Assembly: GCF_029278605.1 (NCBI RefSeq)
Contig: NZ_CP119574.1
Location: forward strand, 1 to 64,000
Reading direction: 5' to 3'
DNA: 64,000 nucleotides
DNA from: Cupriavidus sp. WKF15
GTDB taxonomy: Bacteria; Pseudomonadota; Gammaproteobacteria; Burkholderiales; Burkholderiaceae
This document shows, in pieces, positions 43,683 to 53,524 of this stretch. Both the position numbers and the translations under genes were made by a program. The notes below the pieces were generated by a model, which saw only the letters and a program-made list of their open reading frames with translations, made no database searches and had not been told where the DNA came from. How positions within the stretch are numbered: position 1 is the stretch's first letter; every line of letters begins with the position of its first letter.

Positions 43683-44879
43683 ATGCCGAACGCCGCCGAC
43701 CCCGCTCCCGGCCCTTCCACGGCGCACCCACAGTGGGCAGCCATTCCGGGCATCTTGCTGCTGGCTTACAAGCTGCTGGTCAATGACCGGGCCAAATTTA
43801 CGGGGCTGCTGGTCGGCATTACCTTCTCCGTGTTCCTGATGATCGAGATGACGTCGCTCTTTGCGGGCGTCCTGAACCGTTCGTCGTCCACGGTATTCAA
43901 CATAGGCGCCAGCATCTGGGTCATGGATCCGGCCGTCAACACGGTGGCCAACACAATTGGCATGCCTGACTATGTACTGGACGCCGTGCGCAGCATCGAC
44001 GGCGTACGCTTTGCGGTGCCGCTCTACTCGGGCGGCGCACTGGTGCGCCTGAACAGCGGTGTCTATCAGCCTGTGACCGTGGTCGGGATCGACGACACGA
44101 GCCTGTTCGGCCGCCCACGGGTCGTGCGCGGCAGCATCGATGACCTTTTTGCCGAGAATGCCTTTCTGGTTGTCAAGGACGCGGAATACCGAAAGCTGGA
44201 AAACCCGGATGTGGGTACGACGTTCGAGATCAATGACCATCGAGGCGTGATCGTTGGGCTTGCAGAGGTATCGAGCAGCGGACTGTTTGGCGTGCCGACG
44301 CTCTATACGACATACCGGCGCGCGATTCAGTACCTGCCTACCAGCCGTTACACGATCTCGTACATCCTGGTCGAGCCGAAGACGCCCGCGGACACGCCTC
44401 GCATCCAGCAGGCGGTCGGACGGCTTGGCTACACCGCGCTCACCAAGGACCAGTTTGTCGACCGCATTTCCGATTTCTACAAGTACCAGACCGGGCTGGG
44501 CACGAATATCCTGCTGATGACCGTCATCAGCTTTATCGTCGGATTGTCGATTTCAGGGCAGACCTTCTATACCTTCATCGTCGAGAACCTCGAGAAGTTC
44601 GGTGCGCTCAAGGCCATCGGCGCCAAAGGGCATGAGTTGGTGGCGATGATCCTGTTCCAGGCAACATTCGTGTCGCTGACCGGATATGGCCTTGGCATCG
44701 GGCTGTGCACCGTACTGATTGCCCTGGCGCGGCTGCGCATCCCCAATTATGCGGCGCTGATCACGTTCTACAACCTTGCCATGGCGCTGGCGATGGTCAT
44801 GGTGATCGCGGGCATATCGGGCTACATCGGCGTACGCAAGGTGCTACGTATCGAACCGTTCGACATCTTCCGGGCATGA
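43683..44879 (+). CDS. ABC exporter permease, FtsX/DevC type
   Basis: A 398-residue permease. One N-terminal helix (FTGLLVGITFSVFLMIEMTS) is followed by a large periplasmic domain (about residues 55-270). Three C-terminal helices follow (NILLMTVISFIVGLSISGQT, ELVAMILFQATFVSLTGYGL, NLAMALAMVMVIAGISGYIG). This matches FtsX/MacB/DevC export permeases. The stop overlaps the ATP-binding gene start (ATGA). Together with the next three genes it forms a tripartite exporter. Confidence 0.9.
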   Translation: MPNAADPAPGPSTAHPQWAAIPGILLLAYKLLVNDRAKFTGLLVGITFSVFLMIEMTSLFAGVLNRSSSTVFNIGASIWVMDPAVNTVANTIGMPDYVLDAVRSIDGVRFAVPLYSGGALVRLNSGVYQPVTVVGIDDTSLFGRPRVVRGSIDDLFAENAFLVVKDAEYRKLENPDVGTTFEINDHRGVIVGLAEVSSSGLFGVPTLYTTYRRAIQYLPTSRYTISYILVEPKTPADTPRIQQAVGRLGYTALTKDQFVDRISDFYKYQTGLGTNILLMTVISFIVGLSISGQTFYTFIVENLEKFGALKAIGAKGHELVAMILFQATFVSLTGYGLGIGLCTVLIALARLRIPNYAALITFYNLAMALAMVMVIAGISGYIGVRKVLRIEPFDIFRA

Positions 44880-45580
44880 CCATGGCACACGTCGCGATCT
44901 CGGCACAAGGTATCGAGAAGTGGTTCGGCGAAGGCGAGGCCAGAACCCACGCGCTACGTGACGTCAGCTTCGACGCCTACTTCGGCGAGATCCTGTTCGT
45001 TGTTGGTCCATCAGGCAGCGGCAAGACGACCTTGCTCAGCGTGATCTCCGGCATCCTGAGACCGGATGGGGGGCGCGTGATGATCGATGGCGTCGATGTA
45101 TGGCGCCTCACTGACGACGAGCTGGCCGCATTCCGGCTGGCCAAGGTGGGCTTCGTGTTTCAGGACTATCACCTGTTTCCCCGCCTCACGACTCTGGAGA
45201 ATGTCGCCATTCCTCTGGTCCTGCGCCGGCGTGACTGGGATGAAGCGCTGGCCGAAGCCCGCAAATACTTGCGGATTGTCGGCTTGGAAAATCGGGCACA
45301 GCTGCCTCCGGTCAAGCTCAGCGGTGGCGAGCAGCAGCGCGTCGCGATCGCGCGGGCTATTGTCAGCCAGCCCGATATCCTCATCCTTGACGAGCCCACC
45401 GCGTCGCTGGATGGCGAGACCGGCCGCACCATCATGACGTTCATTCGCAAGGAAATCCTCAATGACAGGCGTTGCATTGTCGTCGTGACGCACGATGCGC
45501 GGATTTTCGATATGGCATCTCGCATACTCGACATGGAGGACGGGCGACTCAAGGCCATTGAAGCAGGAACTGCACAATGA
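44876..45580 (+). CDS. ABC exporter ATP-binding protein (DevA/LolD/MacB type)
   Basis: A 234-residue ATPase. Walker A GPSGSGKTT (about residues 41-49), Q-loop VFQDYHLFP, signature [15 protein letters not shown], Walker B ILILDEPTAS, and H-loop VVVTHDARIF are all intact. The start at 44876 overlaps the permease stop; an internal ATG at 44882 is possible. It powers the DevC-type permease. Confidence 0.93.
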   Translation: MTMAHVAISAQGIEKWFGEGEARTHALRDVSFDAYFGEILFVVGPSGSGKTTLLSVISGILRPDGGRVMIDGVDVWRLTDDELAAFRLAKVGFVFQDYHLFPRLTTLENVAIPLVLRRRDWDEALAEARKYLRIVGLENRAQLPPVKLSGGEQQRVAIARAIVSQPDILILDEPTASLDGETGRTIMTFIRKEILNDRRCIVVVTHDARIFDMASRILDMEDGRLKAIEAGTAQ

Positions 45581-46668
45581 AGAAGAACCGCTGGCTCTTC
45601 CTGGTGTCCGCACTTGGCGCCCTGGTCGGCGTCGCGGCCGCGGTCTTTTACGCGCAGCAGAAGCCGCCCCTTCCGCCCGTATTCCAGCCGGCGGCCAATC
45701 CATATCGAAGTGGCATCTACGCCAACGGCATCGTGGAAAGCGAACAGGACAGCGGGGCCAACGTCAATGTTTACCCGGAGGTGACCGGCACCGTGGCCAG
45801 GATCGCCGTCCGGGAAGGTCAGGCCGTCAAGCGCGGCGACGAACTGCTGACCATCGAAGACTCGGTCCAACGCGCGCTCGCGCAGCAGCAGTCCGCGCAG
45901 GCGGATGCCGCTGATGCCCAGCTCGCGCAATTGCTGGCCCAGCCGCGCAAGGAAACCTTGGAGGTGGCGCAGGCACAGGTCGACGCCGCAGCCGCGAGCC
46001 TCAAGACGGTGGAGGACCAGTACGACAAACTGCACAAGTCGTGGCAGATTGATGCCAGGTCCGTCAGCCAGGACGCCATGGATAACGCCGCCAACGCTGT
46101 GGGGGTCGCACGCAGTTCCCTGGTGGTGGCACGTAGGCAACTGGCGCTGACGCGCGCCGGTGCATGGACGTACGACATTCGCAACCAGGAAAAGCAGCGC
46201 GATGCGTTGCGCAAGGCAGCCGATGCGGCCGATGCCCTGCTGCGGAAATACGTGGTGCGCGCCCCGATGGACGGGGTGGTGCTGTCGGTCAATACCGCCG
46301 TGGGGGCCTATGTATCGCCGCAAGGGACATATGACACCTATACGCAGGGCAATCAGCCCGTTGCCGTCCTGAGCAGCCAGCAGGACTGGCTGGCGGTCCG
46401 TGTCTACGTCGACGAGATTCTTGTGCACCGGCTGCAACTCAGCCGTGGCATGCAGGCGCGCATGTTCGTGCGCGGCACTGACACCAGCATCACGCTGGAA
46501 TTTGTCCGACTACAGCCATACCTGACCCCGAAGATCCAGCTCTCGGACCAGAGAACGGAGCGCGTTGATGTCCGCGTGCTGCCGGTGATCTTTCGCTTCA
46601 GGAGACCTTCGCAGCCAGCGATTTACCCGGGGCAACTGGTGGATGTGTATCTGGGCGGGGCACCGTGA
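45577..46668 (+). CDS. HlyD/DevB-family membrane fusion protein
   Basis: A 363-residue periplasmic adaptor. The N-terminal anchor helix is WLFLVSALGALVGVAAAVFY, then a biotinyl-lipoyl-like half (VNVYPEVTGTVARIAVREGQ), a coiled coil (residues about 85-205, QSAQADAADAQLAQLLAQPR), the second lipoyl half (VVRAPMDGVVLSVNTAVGAY) and a beta-barrel domain. It overlaps both neighbours by four bases. It links the inner-membrane ABC exporter with the NodT-type outer-membrane protein. Confidence 0.92.
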   Translation: MKKNRWLFLVSALGALVGVAAAVFYAQQKPPLPPVFQPAANPYRSGIYANGIVESEQDSGANVNVYPEVTGTVARIAVREGQAVKRGDELLTIEDSVQRALAQQQSAQADAADAQLAQLLAQPRKETLEVAQAQVDAAAASLKTVEDQYDKLHKSWQIDARSVSQDAMDNAANAVGVARSSLVVARRQLALTRAGAWTYDIRNQEKQRDALRKAADAADALLRKYVVRAPMDGVVLSVNTAVGAYVSPQGTYDTYTQGNQPVAVLSSQQDWLAVRVYVDEILVHRLQLSRGMQARMFVRGTDTSITLEFVRLQPYLTPKIQLSDQRTERVDVRVLPVIFRFRRPSQPAIYPGQLVDVYLGGAP

Positions 46669-48125
46669 GCTGGCAGCTCCACTACCGCAAGCCGCTTGCG
46701 GCGATGCTGGCGACCGCGCTTTGGGGTTGTGCGGTCGGGCCCGATTTCGTGTCACCGCCGGCGCCGGCGGTGACCGACTATGTGCGAAGCGGGGACGCCG
46801 CCGACACGCCGGCGGGCGAGGGACAGATCCAGCACTTTGCGTCCGGTGCGCCCGTGCCGGCGCACTGGTGGCACATGTTTGGCAGCGATGAGCTGGATCG
46901 CGCCCTGGAAGTGGCGTTGGCCGGGAATCCGAGCCTGCAGGTCGCCGAAGCCAACCTGCGGCAGGCCGACGCGGCCGCCCGTGCCGGCGCAGGCGTGTTC
47001 TATCCGCAGGTCGCGGTGCAGGCACAGGCGTCACGGCAGACCACGACGCCCGCGAGGCTCGGGAGCGTAGTCGCTCCCGGCATTTTCAATGTCTTCACGC
47101 TGGGGGCCACGGTCAGCTACGCGCTGGAGTTGTTCGGCGGCAACCGCAGGGCGGTGGAGGCCCTGTCGGCACGGGCGGAGGCGCAACGCTACGCGGTCGG
47201 CGCGGCCTGGCTCACGTTGACCGGGACGCTCGTCAACACCGCAATTGCTCGGGCCGGCTATGCGACGCAGATTGCCGCCACGGAGGCGTTGGTGAAGGTG
47301 GTGCGCGAGCAAGTGGAAGTCACGCGCGCGCAAGTCAGCGCCGGTACGGCAACCCACGCCAGCGAACTGAGCCTGCTGAGCCAGCTCGGTTCACTGGAGG
47401 CGACACTACCCCCGCTCGAACAGCGGCTGGACCAGGCCGATCATCTCGAGGCGACGCTGGGTGGACGCTTCCCTTCGGAGTCGGAGCCACTGGCCCTGTC
47501 CCTCGAATCGCTCGCATTGCCGACGGACCTGCCACGCGTGTTGCCCTCCGAACTGGTACGGCGCAGGCCGGATGTGCTTGCCGCGCAGGCTGAACTGCAT
47601 GTCGCGGCGGCGAACGTCGGCGTAGCCACTGCTGCCATGCTCCCGAGCATTGCGTTGAGCGCCACCTACGGGCGCGAGGGAACGCAGCCCGGAGCCCTGT
47701 TCGCCGCGGGCGGCGGCATCTGGGGCATGGCCGCCGCCGCCTTTGCGCCAGTATTCCAGGGCGGCACTCTGTACTACGGACGGCGCGCCGCTCTGGCGCA
47801 ATTCGAGGCGGCGCAGGCCAACTACCGGCAGGTTGTGCTGGCGGCCTTTGCCCAGGTGGCCGATGCGCTGCGGGCCCTGGAGCATGACGCGCTCACAGTG
47901 GATGCGCAGGATCGCGCGCGGCAGGCCGCGCTCCAGCTCATGTCCGAAGTCCAGGCCAATTACAGGGCCGGCACGACGGGATATCTTCAGGTTCTCGTTG
48001 CCAATGCCCAGTACCAGCAGGCAAGCATCGGCTACATACAGGCGCGCGCGCAGCGGCTGCAGGACACAGTGGCACTGTTCCTTGCGCTTGGCGGCGCCTG
48101 GCAAGACCAGCCCCCGCTCCCTTGA
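46665..48125 (+). CDS. NodT-family outer-membrane efflux lipoprotein
   Basis: A 486-residue RND/ABC-type outer-membrane factor with a GTG start overlapping the previous stop. A lipobox LWGC (Cys22) precedes VGPDFVSPPAPAV, the classic start of mature NodT lipoproteins. The two OEP repeats include ALEVALAGNPSLQVAEANLR and LVRRRPDVLAAQAELHVAAA. It completes the permease-ATPase-adaptor-outer-membrane set, making a full export path across both membranes. Confidence 0.93.
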   Translation: MSWQLHYRKPLAAMLATALWGCAVGPDFVSPPAPAVTDYVRSGDAADTPAGEGQIQHFASGAPVPAHWWHMFGSDELDRALEVALAGNPSLQVAEANLRQADAAARAGAGVFYPQVAVQAQASRQTTTPARLGSVVAPGIFNVFTLGATVSYALELFGGNRRAVEALSARAEAQRYAVGAAWLTLTGTLVNTAIARAGYATQIAATEALVKVVREQVEVTRAQVSAGTATHASELSLLSQLGSLEATLPPLEQRLDQADHLEATLGGRFPSESEPLALSLESLALPTDLPRVLPSELVRRRPDVLAAQAELHVAAANVGVATAAMLPSIALSATYGREGTQPGALFAAGGGIWGMAAAAFAPVFQGGTLYYGRRAALAQFEAAQANYRQVVLAAFAQVADALRALEHDALTVDAQDRARQAALQLMSEVQANYRAGTTGYLQVLVANAQYQQASIGYIQARAQRLQDTVALFLALGGAWQDQPPLP

Positions 48126-48290
48126 CGCATATCAACGGGCTGTCGGGACTTACCGCATACGCTGGGTCAAGGCGAGCTGTGTGAAGAAGCGTGAGGGCGA
48201 GCATGAATTGCCACGCGCGGCTTACCCGGACATGCGCCGGCTGGCGAAAAGCTCTGCGCTCTGCTGCACATCGACGAAATGAGGACGCAA

Positions 48291-48944
48291 ATGAAAGGCG
48301 ATATCCAACTGAAGCAGGACGTAACCGAAGAACTGACCTGGGACCCGTCAGTCAATGCGAGCGAGATCGGAGTGCAAGTGGTTGACGGCGTGGTGACTCT
48401 TACCGGGCATCTGCAGAATTTTGCCGAGAAGTATGCGGCCGAAGCCGCGGTGAAGCGGATTCCCGGCGTCAAGGCGTTGGCTGTCGAACTGGATGTGCGC
48501 CTGCCGGACGACTCACAGCGCACCGACAGCGATATTGCGCGGGCTGCCTCCAATGTCCTGTCCTGGCAAACTATGGTGCCGAGTGGCCGCATCAAGATCA
48601 TGGTCGAGCATGGCGTGATTACGCTGACCGGGGACGTCGACTGGAACTACCAGCGCGTGGCCGCGGAGCACGCTGTTGCCGGACTCTTCGGGGTGGCTAG
48701 CGTCACGAATGCAATTGCCGTGCGCCCGCTGGTCAACCAGGCCGACCTGAGCCAGCGGATCAAAGATGCCATCGAGCGGCAGGCGGTGCTGGATGCCAGC
48801 CACGTAACGGTGGCCGTATCGGAAGGGAACGTCAAGCTGGGTGGCAGCCTGCGGACCTGGTCCGAGCGGGAAGCGGCATACAACGCTGCGTGGTCGGCGC
48901 CCGGTGTGATTTCGGTCGAAAACAACATCAGCGTCAATCTTTGA
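48291..48944 (+). CDS. BON-domain protein with three repeats
   Basis: A 217-residue protein made of three BON modules (about residues 3-70, 75-143 and 148-215). Each has the pattern I/V.V.V.(D/E)G.V.L.G..(N/D).....AA...(P/A)GV..V.N.(I/L). Examples are IGVQVVDGVVTLTGHLQNFA, IKIMVEHGVITLTGDVDWNY and VTVAVSEGNVKLGGSLRTWS. BON domains bind membranes or phospholipids and respond to osmotic or other stress. There is no signal peptide, so it may be cytoplasmic. GAGG stands before the ATG at 48291; 48279 is an alternative. It probably belongs to the exporter operon. Confidence 0.88.
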   Translation: MKGDIQLKQDVTEELTWDPSVNASEIGVQVVDGVVTLTGHLQNFAEKYAAEAAVKRIPGVKALAVELDVRLPDDSQRTDSDIARAASNVLSWQTMVPSGRIKIMVEHGVITLTGDVDWNYQRVAAEHAVAGLFGVASVTNAIAVRPLVNQADLSQRIKDAIERQAVLDASHVTVAVSEGNVKLGGSLRTWSEREAAYNAAWSAPGVISVENNISVNL

Positions 48945-49146
48945 GCACCGGCGCGCGACGCCTTTCCCCACGGGCGCATGCGCAGCGCGTCGGCGGCACG
49001 CGCCAGGTCGATGAACGCTCGGGTCACGCTCACCGGACAGGCGCAGCAAGGACCTGTATCGGCGGCGCCGTCCAGGTGTGGCGGATGATTGGCCGCGGGT
49101 CCAGGCCGGCCACAAAGGCAGCCTCCGCGGAGTAGCCGCAAGTGAC

Positions 49147-49545
49147 TCAGTATTCCTCGCCGAACATCCCCGCCCCTCGCGCTGCTCCCTCGGCTGACGG
49201 GTAAGGAGCGCGCTCCAGGGCAATCATGCAGTCGGTGGTGAGCAGCAGCGATGCAATGGAAATGGCGTTCTGTAGCGCGGTGCGTACGACCTTGACCGGG
49301 TCGATCACACCCAGCTCGAGCATGCCGCCATAGCGCTCGCCGCCGGCATCATAGCCGAGCGTTCCCGAGCCCTCGCACACGCGGTGGACCACCCCATCGG
49401 CGTCAGCGCCGGCATTGGCGACGATCTGCCGCATCGGCGCTGCCAGCGCGGCGTGGACAATGCGCGCACCAGCAGCCGGCTCCGGATTTGGTGCCTGCCA
49501 CGCCTGCAGCGCGGTACGGGCACGTATCAGCGCCACGCCTCCGAA
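49147..49545 (-). pseudogene. GroEL (chaperonin) C-terminal fragment
   Basis: The minus-strand frame from FGGVALIRARTALQ through MRQIVANAGADADGVVHRV, GYDAGGERYGGMLELGVIDP and VKVVRTALQNAISIASLLLT, TDCMIALERAP matches the last 120-130 residues of GroEL, roughly positions 405-525. The equatorial ATP site and whole apical domain are missing. The tail ends MFGEEY instead of a GGM repeat, so it derives from a divergent paralog. Upstream lies the cyclase stop at 49614. It is a truncated relic. Confidence 0.8.
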
Positions 49546-49613
49546 AGTTATGTCCGAACGCGTTCCACCCAAGTTCCGTTCGTCAACTGCAACGGCGCCT
49601 TCTGTTTACCGAC

Positions 49614-51779
49614 CTACTTCAATCCGAGCAGTTCATATACTTCCAACGGCTTCTGCCGACCTTTCACCTGAATGACGGTCACCGGACGCACGATGACCTG
49701 ATTCTGCACGCGGGCGTAGACGGCGGCACTGATCAGGATTTGGTCGATCCCGGCATGTTCCTGGATGCGCTTGGCGATGTTCACATCGTCGCCGATCGCA
49801 GTGTATTCCATGCGCTGCTCGCCACCGACCAGCCCCAGCACTGCCTCGCCGACGTGCAGGCCGATCCCGACGGAGAGGTGAAACAACGGGGAGATCTGTT
49901 GGTACAGGGCCTGGATGGCCACGCGGATACCGAGTGCAGCGCGAAGTGCGCGCATTACGTGGTCGGGCTGGGGGAAAGGGGCATTGAACCAAGCCATCAC
50001 CGCATCGCCCAGGAACTTGTCGATCGTCCCTTCCTGCGCCAGTACGGCGTCCGTCATCACGCCGAGATAGCGGTTGAGCAAGCCGAACAGATCGTCCGGA
50101 TTCAGTTGCTCGCTGATGCTGGTGAAGCCGTGGATATCGGCGAACAGGGTGGTGATCTCGGTGCGCTTGCCCGCCGGCTGCAAATGCTCGGTATCGATCT
50201 GCGCCAAGATCGCCGGCGATACCATGCATTTCAGCAATTGCTGCTGGGCTTCCATCAGCCGCTTTTCCGTCACGTCGTCCAGCACGATCGCGATGCCCTG
50301 TGGCTGCTGCAAGCCTTTGAGCGTGGAGAGGTTGAAGCGCAGATAGACAGTACCGCGCCCGGTGACGGTGGGAGCGAGTTCAAGGCCGACTACCGCCTTG
50401 TCGGTGCGAGCGGTGCTCAGTACGTGCGACAGCAGGGTCGTCCCCAACGGAGGCTGGAGTTCAACGATATTGCGTCCGACCAGTTCTTCGGCATCCCGAT
50501 ACCCCAGGATGTGCAAGGCGGCCAGGTTACACAGCATGATTTTGCCTTGCAGATCAGTGGTGATCACTCCGCTTACGATGGAGGCGAACACATTGTCGAG
50601 CAGATCCTTCAATTCGGTGGTCTCGGTCAACGCGTGGCGCAATTGAGCCTGGTGTTCCTGCAGCCGCTCGGCCATCCGGTCGAAGGAGCAGGCCAACTGG
50701 CTCAATTCCCCGTGCCCCGGCAACAGCCCGGCGCGCGCTTGAAGATCGCCTTTCTCCAGCCGTTCGGTGGCCGCGAGCAGGGCGCGTGCCGGACGCAGGA
50801 TAAATACTGCGCCAAACCACCAGGCCGTGGCCAGAGCGAGCAAGGCGACTGCGCTGAAGAACAGCAGGCGGTAGGCGAAGGCGCGGTTGACCTGTGCGAA
50901 CGCCACCGAGGTGGGGATGCCGACCGCAAGGTACCCCTGCGTGGTGATGACCACCCCGCGTGTGCTGCGCAGCGGCGCGAACGCGAACAGGCTGGTGACG
51001 CCTTCCAGGTTGGGGAGCTCAACCGTGCCTTCCTCCTGGTGGGAGAGAATGGTTTCGACCAGCGCGTTACCCTTTGCGGCAACCCCCATCCAGCGTCGCC
51101 AATCCGGATGCTCGAAGAGCACGGTGCCGTGGCGGTCGAGCAAAATGAGCACGGCATCGGGCGGCAGACGCGCCTCAACAGCCAACTGATCGAGCCACCT
51201 CAGATCGAGTGCGGCGAATACCACCCCTTTGGGGGAGCCGGTCTCATCGAGGATCGGATAGCCGAAGTTCACACTAGCTTTGCGGCTAGTACGGCTGATC
51301 TGGTAATCCCCGATCGCCAGGCCTTTGTACTGCAGCGCACGCTGGAAATAGCCGCGGTCGGCGACATTCACCGGTTCGGCCAGGCGCAGTCCGCTGCAGT
51401 ACACATTGCCTTCCAGGTCCGCAGCGGCCAGATTGGCATAGAAGGGGTACTGCTTAAGGAAATTACCAAACAGAGTACTGCAGGCCGCCTCGGAGCGATC
51501 GTGCACCACCGGAATTTGGGCCAGCGCGATTAGCAATTGTCGTGACCCCTCGATGAGTCGCTCGTGCTGGCTGATCGTCAGGCGGAGGAGGCGTATGGTA
51601 CCGTCCTGGACGCGCTGCTCCGCAGCACGCCGCTCCTCAAGGTTCGTGGTAAGAATCAGCAGGAGCATCGGCAGAATGGCAAGCAGCACCAACAGCAGCA
51701 TCCGCACCCGCAGGCTACCGGTTTTACCGCTAACGGCAGCCCATCGGCGGAAGAGCCTTTTGAGGCGAGGGGCAGACAT
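49614..51779 (-). CDS. Membrane adenylate/guanylate-cyclase-type receptor (Cache-HAMP-PAS-CYCc)
   Basis: About 721 residues from MSAPRLKRLF. A first transmembrane helix (VRMLLLVLLAILPMLLLILT) leads to a large periplasmic Cache-like sensor (residues about 50-290). A second helix (LLFFSAVALLALATAWWFGA), a HAMP segment (RPARALLAATERLEKGDLQA) and a PAS domain (LLDNVFASIVSGVITTDLQG) follow. Last is a class III cyclase domain (ITTLFADIHGFTSISEQL; FLGDAVMAWFNAP) with both metal aspartates. It likely makes cAMP in response to an external small ligand. The ATG at 51779 is chosen over one 33 codons upstream. Confidence 0.88.
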   Translation of the reverse strand: MSAPRLKRLFRRWAAVSGKTGSLRVRMLLLVLLAILPMLLLILTTNLEERRAAEQRVQDGTIRLLRLTISQHERLIEGSRQLLIALAQIPVVHDRSEAACSTLFGNFLKQYPFYANLAAADLEGNVYCSGLRLAEPVNVADRGYFQRALQYKGLAIGDYQISRTSRKASVNFGYPILDETGSPKGVVFAALDLRWLDQLAVEARLPPDAVLILLDRHGTVLFEHPDWRRWMGVAAKGNALVETILSHQEEGTVELPNLEGVTSLFAFAPLRSTRGVVITTQGYLAVGIPTSVAFAQVNRAFAYRLLFFSAVALLALATAWWFGAVFILRPARALLAATERLEKGDLQARAGLLPGHGELSQLACSFDRMAERLQEHQAQLRHALTETTELKDLLDNVFASIVSGVITTDLQGKIMLCNLAALHILGYRDAEELVGRNIVELQPPLGTTLLSHVLSTARTDKAVVGLELAPTVTGRGTVYLRFNLSTLKGLQQPQGIAIVLDDVTEKRLMEAQQQLLKCMVSPAILAQIDTEHLQPAGKRTEITTLFADIHGFTSISEQLNPDDLFGLLNRYLGVMTDAVLAQEGTIDKFLGDAVMAWFNAPFPQPDHVMRALRAALGIRVAIQALYQQISPLFHLSVGIGLHVGEAVLGLVGGEQRMEYTAIGDDVNIAKRIQEHAGIDQILISAAVYARVQNQVIVRPVTVIQVKGRQKPLEVYELLGLK

Positions 51780-52140
51780 GCGGTCATTCCCTCCGCAGTA
51801 CTCGCCCGAGAGCGCTGAATGACGCGCCTTGGCCTTCCAGGGCCTGACCCCGTAGGATCGGCTGGGTGGCGCTGACATTCGGCATTCCTCGCTCCGCTCA
51901 TAGGAAGGTGTCTGTGATGTCTATCTTAGAGCGTTGCCCCGGCGCGTCGAAGTTTGCCGTCAGCCAGGCATCGGGAGGGCACTGTCAACTTGGCGCAATG
52001 GAAACTGGCCAGTGGCCGACATGCCCACTGCTCAGAAAGGAGACCGCGCGAAATCGGGGCAACGACGACGTTCGCCGCAGGGAGACTAATGAGCCACCTG
52101 CAATGCGCGCATGGCTTCCGATCCTGGGTCCGCGACTTCC
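51780..52140. other. Intergenic region, no gene recognised
   Basis: Upstream region of the cyclase gene and the start of a mosaic of gene fragments. No ribosome-binding-site-supported frame is seen. Confidence 0.4.
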
Positions 52141-52257
52141 GTCCAGCAACGCCGAATGGCTCTGCGCGGCTTGAGCCCGCTGGTCTGGCGGCGTGTGCTC
52201 ATTCCTGAGCACGTCACGCTGGCTCAGCTCCACGAGGTCATCCAGGCAGCTATAGGC
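52141..52257 (+). pseudogene. Plasmid pRiA4b ORF-3-like N-terminal fragment
   Basis: About 39 residues (VQQRRMALRGLSPLVWRRVL, IPEHVTLAQLHEVIQAAIG) match the N-terminus of pRiA4b ORF-3-like proteins, often associated with Tn3/IS elements. The frame then changes abruptly to unrelated sequence. A relic. Confidence 0.6.
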
Positions 52258-52386
52258 TGCACGATCCGCGTAGTCGTGGCTGACTGTCGAGCCCATGTCC
52301 ATGCCGATGTCCAGCGTTTCGGCCGCCGGGAAGCGCGCCGGGACGACAGCGTCGAGCATTTGCTGGCCGACTGGCTGGTCATTCAG
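52258..52386 (-). pseudogene. Arylsulfatase-like C-terminal fragment
   Basis: The minus strand reads LNDQPVGQQMLDAVVPARFP and AAETLDIGMDMGSTVSHDYA, DRA, resembling the C-terminal beta-domain of arylsulfatases (ETFDIG.D.GSPVS..Y). No sulfatase active-site motif is nearby. It abuts the pRiA4b-like relic exactly, which marks a recombination joint. Confidence 0.5.
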
Positions 52387-53524
52387 GTAAGGCGTAGCCG
52401 GACCGCCGGTAAGCCTCTTCAGGAACTTGAGCGGCTACTGCCCAGACCAGTGCGCCTTCGCGTCGCTGCCGGCCTCCTGGTCCAACTGTGCGGCGGCCTT
52501 GGCCACCCCCAATGGCAAGTTGGCCAATCTACTGCCTTCGATCTGCAAGGAAGGATTGCACCCGCTATATCCGGCCATTCTTGCATCACTTCCCGCCAGT
52601 ACCCTCGGAACAAGCCGGCCTATCGTGTGGAGAAGCATCCTCGGACTGACGGCAACAACGACACTCCTACGCCACGACTCGCGAGGAGCGTTGTCTATCG
52701 CGTCAGGCGCTGGCGACAGCGTTTCCCGTCCTGAGTCATCCATCGCTTGCCGGTTGCAACCTCGTCGTTGAACACCAGGCGGACGACCAGATCGTCTACA
52801 CGCTGCTATGCCGGGGAAACGGCGGCAAGATTTCCGAGACCACGGGCAGCGCGCTGTGGCACCTGAACGCCGCCGGGAGCAATGGACTTCTGATGGTCAA
52901 GCTGGGGGGAAGAACATGACGTTCTCTCAGCATGTCACGGCCCGATACCTGGGCAACGGCATGCCCGCACCGCATTGAGCGCCAGCGCGGGCTGCACAGC
53001 AACGCCGTTTTGCACGCCTTTCAACACGCCGCCTGACTCGCCCCCCTCCCGTGGCCGAGAGGCCGACGCGACACTGCAAATGGCCGGCGTGACGCGCGCC
53101 GATATCGGATCACGCCGATGGTGAAGTGGTCGTAGATCTGCACCACGTTCCTCGTGAAGCTCGCCACTTTGAGCCGATGCCCGGGATCGACCCGTTTGCG
53201 CCGTTCGTGTTTACGCCGCCTCAATGGCGACTAACCGGGTCCAACGGTCATCCGCGCACACATTCGCTCCGGCAGTTGGTCGGCCGAACCGGCCGCTCCA
53301 ACTTTCCCAGGTGCAGCCGGTCGACGAAGTCCGTTTCCATATATCGCGAGTGGGTAGTCTCGCCCCCTAGCCGCCAGTGCGCGGTCTCATCCACAGATGT
53401 TCCCCTCGCTTCAGGCGACCAGCCACGATGGACATGCTCGCATGGAAGCCCCATGCAGCCGGGCTACGCCGAACTTGATGGGGCATCTGGTTGCCATGAT
53501 CAGGATCTTCGTTGATCAACGAGC
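52387..53524. other. Gene-poor mosaic region
   Basis: Over 1.1 kb without a supported gene. A short plus-strand stretch near 52750-52917 (LVVEHQADDQIVYTLLCRGN, ending WHLNAAGSNGLLMVKLGG) has the look of a DUF3617-type tail, but it lacks a start and most of the domain. Other frames are low-quality. I see no complete gene, RNA or repeat here. Confidence 0.4.

Noticed and set aside
49488..51533. 681-codon open frame on the plus strand
   Set aside because: It lies antisense to the cyclase receptor gene, whose domains are all recognisable on the minus strand.
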